From Micropterix aruncella (taxonomy: Eukaryota; Arthropoda; Insecta; Lepidoptera; Micropterigidae): 64,000 bases of DNA. The stretch lies in NCBI GenBank assembly GCA_944548615.1, contig OX155955.1:3161279-3225278 (forward strand), in the 5' to 3' direction. Position 1 is the first letter of the stretch. Each line of letters begins with the position of its first letter. A model generated the notes under the pieces. It did not search any database. It was not told the DNA's origin and saw nothing but the letters and a program-made list of their open reading frames with translations. Both the position numbers and the translations under genes were made by a program. Below, in pieces: positions 41,647 to 54,100 of this stretch.

Positions 41647-41685
41647 ATTGTTTTTGCCAATGTGTAGACATTGGCAAAAACAATC
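41646..41685. repeat. 18-bp-arm palindrome
   Basis: GATTGTTTTTGCCAATGT, then GTAG, then the exact reverse complement. It abuts the minisatellite. Confidence 0.92.
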
Positions 41686-41931
41686 CGCAAACGACTTAGA
41701 GCTTATTCCCATTTGTCGGGTGTACGATCCATTTTTTAATCGAATGTCGCTGCTTCTGTTCACACTAGTAAAATGTCGGATGTGAATGAAGCTGGCGCCA
41801 ATCGACAGTCCCCAGGAGGCGACTGCGCGATGGATGTCGATGAAGCTTTTGTTGTGATGTACTCTATTTAAGAAGAAATCAAACTAAAACATTTTGGATG
41901 CGCCGAATATTGATGGAAATTTTTTCTTAAC

Positions 41932-42236
41932 CCTTGGAGTAAATGGGTATTTTCATGGATGCATCTGTCTCTTTTGCAGGATTTTCGGCGACATCGACTT
42001 AAAGTACTATAACTACGAAACTACTACACCAATCATAAAAAGAACAACTGTACAATGATTGCATTGAAATTTCGAATATAGAATATTGAAATATCATTTT
42101 GTAAAACAATTAGATAATTATGAATAAATATGAGAACGTAAAAGAAGTGAAAAAAACGCACGACCAGATTTGGTCGACTCGTACTCAACGGATAATTGTT
42201 TCGCGACCAGATTTGGTTGACTCATACTCCAACGGG
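41932..42236 (+). mobile_element. TTAA-flanked MITE, family A copy 2
   Basis: TTAA at 41928-41931 and 42237-42240. It has the same body as the copies at 45520, 48887 and 61680. Its subterminal repeats read GACCAGATTTGGT, as in the 61680 copy. Confidence 0.92.
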
Positions 42237-42331
42237 TTAAGGAACTTTTCAGACCTTACTCACTGAATTGAGAAGTGATGAAAATAAGTTCTTTAATTAT
42301 TTTAGAATGTCGATAACTACATTCAATGGAC

Positions 42332-42616
42332 TCGGAAGATGGCTATTATTGTTTAATGGGAATCAAGCATCCCAAAAGGCCACAAGTATAAATTATATAA
42401 ATACCATGATATCGCAAATGTCGTCACTCGGAATGGCTTTACTGTTCACCTTAACGCGGTGGAAGTTAGCGCTCGTAGCCTGCCAGCCAAATCTCTGTTT
42501 CAACTTGGTGGACAGTGAAGCCGTTCTGGGTGACGGCATTTGCGAGTTCATGGTATTTATTTAACCAACCGACCGGAGTCGGGCCTATTCCAGTCGGTGA
42601 ATTGCATGGCAGTTGT
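42332..42616 (+). mobile_element. Chimeric R2-like fragment with an internal inversion (copy 7)
   Basis: 42332-42503 is sense (GGAATCAAGCATCCCAAAAG through GCCTGCCAGCCAAATCTCTG). 42512-42564 is antisense (CAGTGAAGCCGTTCTGGGTG). The 3' signature (GACCGGAGTCGGGCC..GTGAATTGCATGGCAG) is sense again. Confidence 0.85.
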
Positions 42617-43431
42617 TTCATCCTTGATCACCTTTAAAAAAATATATATAAACATATAACCATTTTTATTGGATTAAAATTTATCTCTAAAAAACATTGT
42701 TATTCAATGTTACATGTAAAACGCAAATAGGAGCATGTCACTCTTTTTTCTAATTTTATTGCTGTTAAGGCACACAATTCCTATTTTGTACAATATTTTT
42801 TTTAAGACACAGTTATTAAGACACCGTAATTGAGGCGACGACAAAGACAAAACAGTTACGATCTAGTGCCACATTTACGTATACAGTATGTGAAAACTAC
42901 TTCAATCTTTTTGACAAGCAAAATTCTACCGAAACAAAAGATGGAATAAGTACTAAATTATGCACGATTCTGCACCGCTTTCTAACTTAATTTATTGCAT
43001 AAAATCCCTTATTACTTTTTTTCAATAATAAAAATAAAATCTTTCTAGGAATCTCTTTTTGTCTCTTTGGGATAAGCCTAAAAGAGCTGAAAGGAGGATG
43101 TGACAAAACATCCCTACCACCAATAACCGTACATATGTCGTTGAAAAGCTCTTTTCATGACTGTTATTTGTTACTATAGCGGTTAATCTCGAATCATTAC
43201 GGGACAAAAGTTACAGCTAAAACAAAAACCTATGTCATTGTATCAAAATCGTTTATTACAAGTAAAACATCGTTATTACGCATTAGTGTCAGAATAACAA
43301 ACTGATCGTCATATATTAATATTATAACTGATAAAGCAACCATGATGCATCACAAATGTTACTTTGGCAGTTTCTTGTCGTAGATTTTTTTTTATGACGA
43401 TGCGAAACATAACGGCATCTCATGATATAAA

Positions 43432-43617
43432 ATCGAAGACTATCGCGGTAGTTTGACATTATAAATAGGGTAGAAAACGAATTTACCGCGTGAATGTTCT
43501 AGCACCCGACGTTTCGGCGACGTTGCAGCCGACGGTGTCTGGCAATAGCGACTGCAACGCCTCCGATACGTCGGGTGCTACAAAATTCACGCGGTAAATT
43601 CGTTTTCTATCCTATTT
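43432..43617. repeat. Palindromic repeat, second copy (imperfect arms)
   Basis: Tail TCGAAGACTATCGCGGTAGT, then arms TTTACCGCGTGAATG.. and ..ATTCACGCGGTAAATTCG around GACGTTTCGGCGACGTTGCA. It is the reverse-orientation relative of 5003-5186, and the arms now carry mismatches. Confidence 0.85.
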
Positions 43618-43741
43618 GGCAGTCATGACTGCATACCCGGCCGGTAATAAGCAATGAATGTTCGTACAGTGACACAGGTTTTTCTGTTAGCTGAACTTTT
43701 TCGCAAATGATTTGAGAGTGACCACCTTAGTAATAAGGTGG

Positions 43742-44411
43742 GAGCTAATTGGCCCTTGCTGAGTTGGCTATGAAGACCCATTCTGTTCAGGGTTGGTCAG
43801 ACTCACGGGTCAACACCCATCCGGCGGCCTCCACGCATGAAGTGCGAGTAAGGGGGTAGGACTCTGGCCTTAGGGCTAGTTTCCCCTAGGAATCAACCTT
43901 CTGGCGCTCCTGGGCGATCTGCGCACCATGCGGCGTAAGCCAATCGACTGTGCACTCTGACTAACAGTCAGGGGAGTCTGGAAGCAGTACTGTTTCCTAT
44001 AGAGCGGGGATGGTTTCGGACCTTGCGGCGACTGCTCTTGAAATGACCATAGGCTACCCGATCCTGGGTGAACAGCCGGGCAAAGGATGCTATGATCCGC
44101 GATAGATTCGGTATACACCGTTTCACCGCTTCGTAAGGGAGAGGACCGCGCAAGCGACCTCGAACTCGTAACCAATCGAGAGACTGGAGTAATCTGGTCG
44201 AAATTGGAAGCAAAGGCGTGAGTGTAAGCCCGCTGGGTAACACTCCTGGGTATCTCGCGGTTAAGGCTTTGGCCTCTTGCGGGCATGTGGCGGAGCTTGG
44301 CGGTGGGTTGTTTTGTCCAAGTCTTCTGCGTTCACTTTACGGGAGAGAGACGACTAATCGTTTAAACTTCCTGAGGTGACGGGTTCGCCCGTTGTAGTTG
44401 ACAACTCTATA
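43742..44411 (-). mobile_element. R670 retroposon, full-length copy 2
   Basis: 670 bp, the reverse complement of the 22659 family. It is flanked by TAGTAATAAGGT (43730-43741) and TAGTAACAAGGT (44412-44423), a 12-bp duplication with one change. It lies inside MITE M3. Confidence 0.85.
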
Positions 44412-44818
44412 TAGTAACAAGGTACGCAAAAAAAATTTATGATGATGCAAAACATGGGAGCGTTGCGTGGCTCCGCATACCCGGCCGGTAATAAGCAACG
44501 ATTTTTTATATAGTGACACAGGGTTTTCTTTTTAATGTAACTTTTTCGCCACAATGATTTGAGTGACCACCATAGTAATAAGGTATGCCAAAAAAGGTAT
44601 GACGATGCGAAATATGGCAGCGTGGCGTAGCTCTGCATACCAGGCCGGTGATGAGTGACGATTTTTCATATGATTGATTGAGGTTGAGAATGATTTGAGA
44701 CCGATCGCCATAGTAACAAATGACAGTAATTGAAAGAGCTTTCGAATGACATGATGTCTGGTCCTTTTTGGTAATAGAGACGGGTCCCATACATTTTTGC
44801 CTATCCTCCTTTACTAAA

Positions 44819-44824
44819 TTTATT
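44819..44824 (-). promoter_or_regulatory. Candidate myosin VI polyadenylation signal
   Basis: AATAAA on the minus strand lies about 130 nt after the stop. The terminus of a nested MITE begins just beyond it, as also happens at the Vps13 3' end. Confidence 0.4.
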
Positions 44825-44954
44825 AAAATGCAAGTACGGAATTTCGGATTCAATCACAGTCAATTAAAATACTCTCGTAGGTCATTTACGTTTACGTAAT
44901 AAATAGGAGCTACTCTGAAATTTGAAACTATATAAAATGCACACGGGAATATTT

Positions 44955-45106
44955 TCAATCTTTGCGAAGTTCGGGCGGGACGTACGCCGGTCCGCCGTGC
45001 CTCTTCCATTCTTGGTTGAACTCTTGTTCCAGTATTTCCGCGCCTCTCTTGCGGGTCAGTCCTGTTTCGTCCAGGCTCAGTTCGCACATCTGCATGTCAT
45101 CCACAC
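44955..45106 (-). CDS. Myo6: Myosin VI terminal exon and stop
   Basis: The acceptor is tttttcag. It encodes [20 protein letters not shown] and then [20 protein letters not shown], with the stop at 44957-44955. It ends about 20 residues earlier than vertebrate myosin VI. Confidence 0.93.
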
Positions 45107-48100
45107 CTGAAAAAATATTATTTTATTACATTGGGAGTTTGGCATTTTTTCACAAGAAATTATTGTTTCTGTCATTAACGCCGAAACGTAAAATTATTGA
45201 CCTTTAAGTACTGATGTGGGTGTCTCACAGACGACGGGTGAACAAATTTGCGTCTTACTTCGTCACTTTTGAAGTTACACCCCCGTCCTTTGGGATTTCA
45301 CTCGATGATTCGTCAGTCGAGTGCTCGCACTTGTCAAAACGTTTAGTTGTGTGGCTTGGAAGTGACTAAGACGTAAGGTCAGTATTAATGTTCGTGATCT
45401 GTTCATTATTAAAGATTGAAAATATAAATTATTTTTAACGTTACCTGTTTCTTATTGAACATTAGCAGAAATATTATACTATCTTCTAACAAACTTTACA
45501 AAATAATCGCCATTTTTAACCCTTGGAGTAAATGGGTATTTTCATGGATGCATCTGTCTCTTTTGCAGGATTTTCGGCGACATCGACCTTAAAGTACTAT
45601 AACTACGAAACTACTACACCAATCATAAAAAGAACAACTGCACAATGATTACATTAAAATTTCGAATATAGAATATTGAAATATCATTTTGTAAAACAAT
45701 TAGATAATTATGAATAAATATGAGAACGTCAAAGAAGTGAAAAAAACGCGGAACCAGATCTGGTCGTATCATCTCGATAATTGTTTCACAACCAGATTTG
45801 GTCGTATCATACTCAACGGGTTAAACATAAATGAATTGTTAATAATAATAAATTATTTATTCTCTAATATTTAGTTTCATATGTTAATAGGGATGTGTAC
45901 AAAAACTTTTTGTAGGTGTCGCTAGTGGCAATCACTGCGGCGACCGACCCAAGGAGGTGAGAAGTGAGCAACACTTACTTCATGCATTGCTCACTTCACA
46001 CTTTGAGCCAGTCGCCGCTGTACCCTCTGTAGGAGAAAAGTAAGTAAAGATCCCATTATCTTATTTGTACCTTCATTTACGTGCTTCATCACTGGCAGGG
46101 AAGTATTTGTGGGAGCTCCATTTATTTGAAATTTAACATGTTATTTTGAATTTTAATCTTTTTTTCTAGTTTGATTTTCTGTTACTCTGCCCATTTTGAT
46201 TCTATCTTTTAAAATACAATTTTATATTAAGTTTTATCTTTGTAATTAATTTCTCTGTAACTACAACAAACTCTGTCAAAATGATTCCTCAGGTTTTCTG
46301 TTCTAATAATGTTTTCTTTAAAAGCGTAATTCATAACCTAAAAAATACATCAGACAGTTCGCTGATATGGATTTTTTCCACAAACGTATATGAGTATGTC
46401 AGTGTTGTAATGTTACAGCATGAGTGGGTCATCCTTTCTAATAGGCACTGCAGGCGCCTAGGCTATCTACATGGAAATAAAGCGAAAGCAACAATTGAAC
46501 TAACCAGACAGTAAAAGCACGGGTGCTTTATCAGGATGCAATTCCATTTGCCGAGAGACGTATTGACCATCGAAGTGTGCATACCACCATCCTTTTTTTT
46601 CCCCTGCTCCACCCGCTGATCCTGGCCGCATGAAGGGGATACGGAAATAACGGTGACGTGCTCCGAGAATCTCCGATTTTTGCTGCACCCGCGGAGCCGC
46701 AGCTGTAAATTAAAAAAAACCAGTCAAGCGCGAGTTTGTTTCGCATGCGGAGGTTTTAACAGAGCTTGCACGAGCAACCTTCCCGATCACTCGATTATCT
46801 TCAAGACAGACACATGAAGTGACGACTAATCTCTACGAAACTTCCTCCAACCTCTCTCAAGGCAACGCCCTTGGACTCATCATCTACCTGCTACAAATAC
46901 CGACTCGCCAACTATTGCATGCTCTGTAACGGCAAATTTAGCTGATGATACAAATATGCTAGCCGATATTATGAGTGGTGAATCAATATACTCTTACTTT
47001 ACAAATCTATCCTGAAACCTATCTGGAAAACTATGAACTTAACTATGGGGTACCGCCGGCACAGTATACCATCCAGTAGCTTTACTCTCAAGCTACAAAG
47101 CAATGCGAGAAGAGGGTGCTAGGAATGTGGACAGAGGGGTTCGTCACGACGAACGCGAACAGTACACATTAAGAGCAGGTAAAAGCTGCCGACCTTTTCA
47201 AGCGTTTGGGTATCTGTGTAGGCCGAGTACCGAAACACCTGGCGACCATCCGAGCCCTTACGACTCGTGACGTATTCGCTTTGATTTCAATTTTGTTCTA
47301 AGAGAAGCTATTAGAGTTGTCGACTACAGCAGGTGAGCCCGTCACCTCAGGAAGTTTTAACGATTAGTCGTTCTATCTCCCTGGAGTGAGCGCGGAAGAC
47401 TTAGGACAAAATCAGTCCACCGTCTAGCTCCGCCACAAACCTGTAAGAGGCCAACGCCTTAACCGCGAGATAGCCAGGAGTATCACCCAGCGGGCTTACA
47501 CTCACGCCCTTACTTCCATTTGCGACCAGATTACTCCAGTCTCTCGATTGGTTACGAGTTCAAGGTCGCTTGCGCGGTCCTCTCCCTTACGAAGCGGTGA
47601 AACGGTGTACACCGAATCTATCGCGGACACGGCATCATTTGCCCGGCTGTTCACCCAGGATCGGGTAGCCGATGGTCGTTTCAAGAGCAGTCGCCGTAAG
47701 GTCCGCAACCACCCCCGCTCTATAGGAAACAGTACTGCTTCCAGACTCCCCCGACTGTTAGTCAGAGTGCGCAATCGATTGGCTTATGCCGCACGGCGCG
47801 CAGACCGTCCAGGAGCGCCAGAAGGTTGGTTCCCACGGGAAACTGACCATAGGGCCAGAGTCCTACCCAGGCTCGCACTTCATGCGTGGAGGCCGTCGTC
47901 TCAATCAGGTTCTCTCTTTATCTTCTTTGTTTGAGAGAAACAACTGTATACTAAAACATACACTAAACGTCCTACATAAAAAAATAATGTTTTACCCGCA
48001 TCCATAACAGAACGAGGTGCCCTTTCGCTGTCGGCCATGTTTGTCGTTTTTCTCTGGTTCTTTGCCTTCCATGCGTGGTAGACCTTCAGGCGACGGTGGA

Positions 48101-51100
48101 ATTCATGTCGGCATGCCTTAAATAAATCAAAACGATAAACGCTTGCAGGCACTTTAACAGGTTCTTTTTATTTATATGATAGATCTACCTCCAGCAACTC
48201 AATATCACAAGACGTGTTGATTGTGTCTCTTAGCTCGGAGTATTTCCATTTTGATAAATCGTATTTCTGCTTTTCTTGTACGGCTTGCTGGGCTCGCACT
48301 TTTTCCGATCTAAACAGGAATTTAAAGAAAATATAACATAAAAATAAACACTTTCAATATTGATAGGCATAGTCTGTTCAAAAAGTATCCAATCTTATTT
48401 TTTATATGAAGCACGGGAAGCGTCCTTTGGTATATAAAGATATGTAGGGGACATTAGTGGTTGAGTGAGGAGGTGTAGTAAGCGTCTGTCGGATTGTTAA
48501 AGATGGAATGAATTATTAGAAATCGTATCAAATTTTACCAAAAGCAAATTTTATCAAACTTGACCAATAACATTAATTATAAAGGGTATTAGAGTACTCA
48601 ATGCCATAGTACGTGTTGGCAATCCCTCTGCGCCGGCGACATGCAGGTCGTGCTGATAGCATTGTACGGCAAAACTAATAGCAATTTATTTGGCCATCTA
48701 TAACGTTGATCAATGAATGGATTTTTATAAAGAACTTATTGATAATAAAACCCATCATTTAACCAATGACAACAATAATAACATTCCATAATTAGTGCCA
48801 CATATTGCATTTTTATATAGGCTGACTGTATATCAGAAATATTACCGATAGATTAGAATGCCATCTATTAGTCTATTTGAACTTAACCCTTGGAGTAAAT
48901 GGGTATTTTCATGGATGCATCTGTCTCTTTTGCAGGATTTTCGGCGACATCGACCTTAAAGTACTATAACTACGAAACTACTACACCAATCATAAAAAGA
49001 ACAACTGCACAATGATTGCATTGAAATTTCGAATATAGAATATTGAAATATCATTTTGTAAAACAATTAGATAATTATGAATAAATATAAGAACGTCAAA
49101 GAAGTGAAAAAAACGCGGAACCAGATCTGGTCGTATCATACTCAACGGATAATTGTTTCAGAACCAGATTTGGTCGTATCATACTCAACGGGTTAATTTA
49201 ATTTGTAATTAATCTACAGTAAAATGGACAACATGTGCAATTAAAATCTACAGTAAAATGGACAACATGTGCAACATGTGCAAAAAACTGCTAACACAAT
49301 ATGCCAAAAACTGTTGCCATTAGTCCTATTTTAATGTCACCTAACTAGTTAGGTTAGCCTGTTCTGGCGGATTATTTTTTTTATTAATGGGCCCGATTGC
49401 GTTTCTTTGTGAACTAAAACTAAAATTAGTCCAAGCGAACGAGACAGAGCAATGCGTTAGAGCGGAATATGAAACGAACGATCCTCGATAAATACTACCT
49501 GTTGAACTTATACTCGTCCGAATAAATTCGAGCATATTTTGTGCGGTGTAAGATTTGACCTTGACGGGCAGTTTTAATGCGAAAAAGTGATAACCGGTCA
49601 TCTCACACTCCGCTCTAGCGTATTGCCCTGTCTCGTTCACACGGACTAATTTTCGATTTAGTCCACGAAGAAACGCAATCGAGCCCAATATGTGTATAAC
49701 CTACACAAAAATTAAGTTCAGAAAAGAACATAATAATTAAAGCGTGTAATTAATTATTACTCCTGAAACTTGTATACCCAAATTAAAAATTGACATATTT
49801 ATGTAAATAATATTAATATAACAAGTAATGACTTCAAAAATTCGTTTCTTACATTATTATTTTATTTTGAGAATAGGATACCACAACGGCATGTTTTGAA
49901 CCACTATCTATTGCGCTACTAAACTAAAGAAAATTAATAAATGTTTAAAACTATGAAAGCCATCTACGCATTGCATTTTGTGCAAAATCCTAGTTACCAA
50001 AACGTAGTACGGCATTGAGCAATCAATAATATCCTATATAATCAATGGTGATACCATCTTCTCCACCCTAGAACCTGTCCTAGAACCACCCTAGAGTCCT
50101 GTCGACCCTAGAACGGGCTAGTCCCAGTTGGGTGACAGAATCAAATAAGCAAAAGGTTAAGGTTTTGCCATTCATTTCCTGTTATTTTTGTAAGCAAATC
50201 AATCTTTTATAGTAATTCATTCTTAAATAAGTAAATAAATAAATTGTAGACCATTCATAAGATCTAACAGGCTTTCGGGGACAACACCATATCTCACAGA
50301 TAAAGGAGTGGTTCAACCGCTTCAAAGACGGACGTATATCAGTGCACAGTGAACCACATCCCAATATGCCCTCAACACGCCAAAATCTCAATGTTCATGA
50401 CCAAATGTGAAATTTGGTCATGCAGAATCCTGCATTGTTGGCATTCTGTTGTTTTTGACCAATCCGTCAAGTTAAAAATACTGCTGAAAGTAACTGATTC
50501 GAATCAAGGGAAGTCATTATGCACAATGCGATGACTCAATTAAACACGATTCTAGAAGATGCATTCCAGAAGTCTTTGTGGAACTGCTTGGCATAGTGTG
50601 TGTGTGTGTCACCAAGGGGAATAATTTATAGGAGATTTGGGTAAATTTATTTTTTGTGAATAAGAGTAGGGAGTCTCGAAAATATCACAAAATCTTTATT
50701 ATATAATATCGTAGCCTTACAATTATAACTTGATAACTCGGAAATTGGCATTTTTGAGATAAGTATGCCAGAAGATGTAAAAATATCAACTCTATATTCC
50801 CTTAAAACCAGATAACTGAATTTCCCCCGCCTTTAGGAGTTAACGGTGTTTGATAAGTTGAAACGCAGCTCCAGCTATAATACTAAAAATCAATATGTAG
50901 ACTTATCTAGCTGAAAGTTGGCAGCACTGTCTGCTATCGTAGCGCAAAAACTCCATACCTCCACTTATCTAGGTTTAGGTTAGTATTTAGGTCCACTTAT
51001 TATTTTCCACAAATCAAAAATGATCGACGAGTTGAAAGTTTAAAAAAACATTAAAACGCGTATCTCAGAACTACTGAATTCGAATTATCAAGTTATAATA

Positions 51101-54100
51101 GTGAGGCGATGATATTCAAACATTTACAGCTTCGGAAGAGAAACATATTTATTATATGTTTTTTGACAGTTTTTTGCTTATTGAATGCTTACAGCTGTGG
51201 AAGAGACTAAGGGGGATCGACAGAACAAAGTTACAGTAAAGGGGTCACATTTATTTTTTTTTTTAGTACTGGAGTAGAGTAAAGGTTTGATACTTTTTGA
51301 AAACGGGTATAAACAGAGGAGCCTCGTTAATCCGCACAAAAAATAAAGAATCATGTGCATCTTCTCTATTTACAATATTTTCCATTTAATACTACATACA
51401 TACAATGAAAAGTCCAGAATTATTGAAGGAGAAGGGGGTAATAAAAACATAGCGTTATTATATAGCGTAAAACAATTCAGTCTAAAGATTGCTTTAAGAA
51501 ACAGAGCCATATGTGGCTAATAAATGAAGGCCGTGAAAAGAGCCACAAATTATTTGACTAGTATGATTTTTATTTTTATTCCTATTTTATTTTTATTTGT
51601 TTATTTTACTGAGTAGGTATCTATCTATTTACTATTATTATGATTTCGATTTTTATTTATTTACTCGATAATTTTATGATTATAATTTCAAATACTTCTT
51701 GATGATATTTTAATTTATTTTTTTAACATGTTTAATTTTTAAGTTTAGTTGTTAATTTTTTACTTTTTTTGTGTGCACAGGTAAAATATTTCCTGGTACA
51801 CCTGCCTTAGTACAGACCTAGGCTTAGTTAGGCGGTGTTGACGCAGTGACCAAGATACTGCAGTGTGCTCTATTTTTCGCTACTGGTCCAAACACATTTT
51901 TTTTTGTAATGCTGCAGTAAATTATATTTTGTGCTTTACCTTTAATAAATAAATAAATAAATAAATAAATTCTTCTTATGATATATTCTCTCATTTTTTA
52001 ATATTAATTTTAAACTTTGAAAAAAGTTTAGTGTTTGGGGTTGAAATGTTATCAATTTGAAGATTTGTAAGATGACTCCTCTCTCAAAGGATCTCTTTAT
52101 ATTGTAGCCTGCGGCCAGAGAGTCCGCATCTGTCAGTCAAGTCTCCACGTCAAAACGTTGAGTAGAGCCTAGAAATGGATTAATGAGGCTCTCCCATATA
52201 TACATAAATTCTACAATTTTACAACTACAAAAGCAGAACAATATCTGGAGCGGGAATGGCCAAAAGATTTCCCAGCCCTCATCTGAAGCGCTAATCCTGC
52301 ACCGTTCTAGTTAGTGATACAATACTGTTATTTACAATTAAAACGATTAAGGAAACTGTTAGTTGTTAGTTCAAAAAAATAGAGATAGAGCGAAGCGAAA
52401 ACAAAATCAAGCAAATCTATTTTGGGTTGCGGGATGTACCTTATTAACCTATTGTCTCCGGTCATCGTACCGTCCAATCCTGAGAAGCTGTTAAACATGA
52501 AACATTTTTTCAATAAAGTAATAAAAATCAGTATGTACCTTGATCAAAAAGTAAGGACAATTAAGAAGCGGTGGTTTGTTTGTCTATATTGATGTGATCC
52601 CCTTTGAAGTATTCTCTCTGGACTATGATTCATTTGTGTCAGCGTTTCTTCCAGTCGTCAAAACATTTCTGGAAGGCACTCTTTGGTCTCCAGCCGCCAT
52701 GTAGGTTTTGCTTTTATCTCTTCTATGTACTCCAAACTTTGACGTTTCAGTGTCATCTTCAATTTGGGGGAAAAAAATAGTCACAAGCGGCCATATCTGG
52801 AGAATATGGAGGTTGTGGCATCAAATTCAATGATTTTCGTGGTGTAATTATCCATGAGTTTGTTTGTCTCTCCAAAGCTCTAATCATTTTCTTCGAATTT
52901 TCTCATGCGAATTGCACAAAACTTGCAAATAATACTCTTTATTAATCGTACCACCTGGTGGTAAGAAGTCATAATTCTTTCATACAATATTTTTGAAAAA
53001 AAAACAAATATGAAAAACCACCAAACAAATCAGAAGGCGTCAATTGTAATGACCATTATAAAAAATGCATAAAATCAATATGGCGGAAACTTGGTGAAAA
53101 TATTGCAAACAATGTTACCAACCTAGCAAAAAAAACCAGATCGATAAATCGAAATTTGCTAAACCTCACAATTGCCCTTACTTTTTGATCACACCATGTA
53201 TAATAACATTGATAATAATACCTTCTAAGCTGAGGTGGAGAGCCTTCGACCAATCCACCGCTTTCACTTGCCAATCGCACCGCCATTTCGTGATCTCTGC
53301 GCTCTTGCTCGAGCCTGGATAATTAAATTGAATTATGAATATTTTGATATGTAAATAAAATACCTTGATACATCAAGGGGTGACAATTACTATGGACGAA
53401 CCCGTCACCCCAGGGAGTTATAATGACAACAAGCCATTCTGTCTTCCATGGAGTGAATGTAAAAAAAATAATTAATAATATTTTGAGATGTAAATAAAAT
53501 ACCTTGATACATAGAGGAGTGTCAATTACTATGGACGAACCCGTCACCCCAGGGAGTTATAACGACATCAAGCCATTTTAATGGAGTGACTAAAGACTTT
53601 GCGGACAATACAATTCACAGTCAAGCTACGCCAACAGCCCGTTAGAGTCTAACGCCTTCCCGCGTAACACTTGGAAGTATATCCAGCGGGCCAACCTCGC
53701 ACCCTTACTAACAGATATGGACGGATTACTCCATGATATAGTCTGGTCACAGATTCGAGGTCACTTGCGGGGCCTATACCTGATAGCAGTAATTCTGTTT
53801 GAATTTATCGCAGACCGAGGCGCTCTGCCCGTCAAGATCATATGGCCGACGGATCGTTTCTAAGGATAGACAACGTCAGGTCGACAACTACCCCTTACTA
53901 CCCCTTACCCGACAACTACTGCTTAGGAAACGTGCGTTTCCAGACTCCTCCGGTTGTTCGCCGAAGTGCACAGTCGATTGGCTAACATACATACGCTACC
54001 TCGATACAGTAATCCCTCCCAACCGCTGTCTATTTAAACGCAGATTTCGCGCATCCTCCTAAACTGTGATGGCTTTATTCTGTGCTGAACGACTGCAAAA

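Larger units (their letters stand above)
43091..44810. mobile_element. MITE family M3, copy 1, with nested insertions
   Basis: The ends AAGGAGGATGTGACAAAACA and, inverted, AAGGAGGATAGGCAAAAATG match the copy at 61341. It contains internal units of about 180 bp (CATACCCGGCCGGTAATAAG at about 43633 and 44479, and a related unit near 44638), the palindrome at 43432-43617 and an R670 copy at 43742-44411. Confidence 0.7.
48572..50046 (-). mobile_element. MITE M1, complete copy split by two other MITEs
   Basis: It starts ATTAATTATAAAGGGTATTA and ends ATCCTATATAATCAAT. Its inner sequence matches M1 reversed. It is interrupted by 48887-49192 (TTAA family A) and 49389-49686. Confidence 0.8.
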
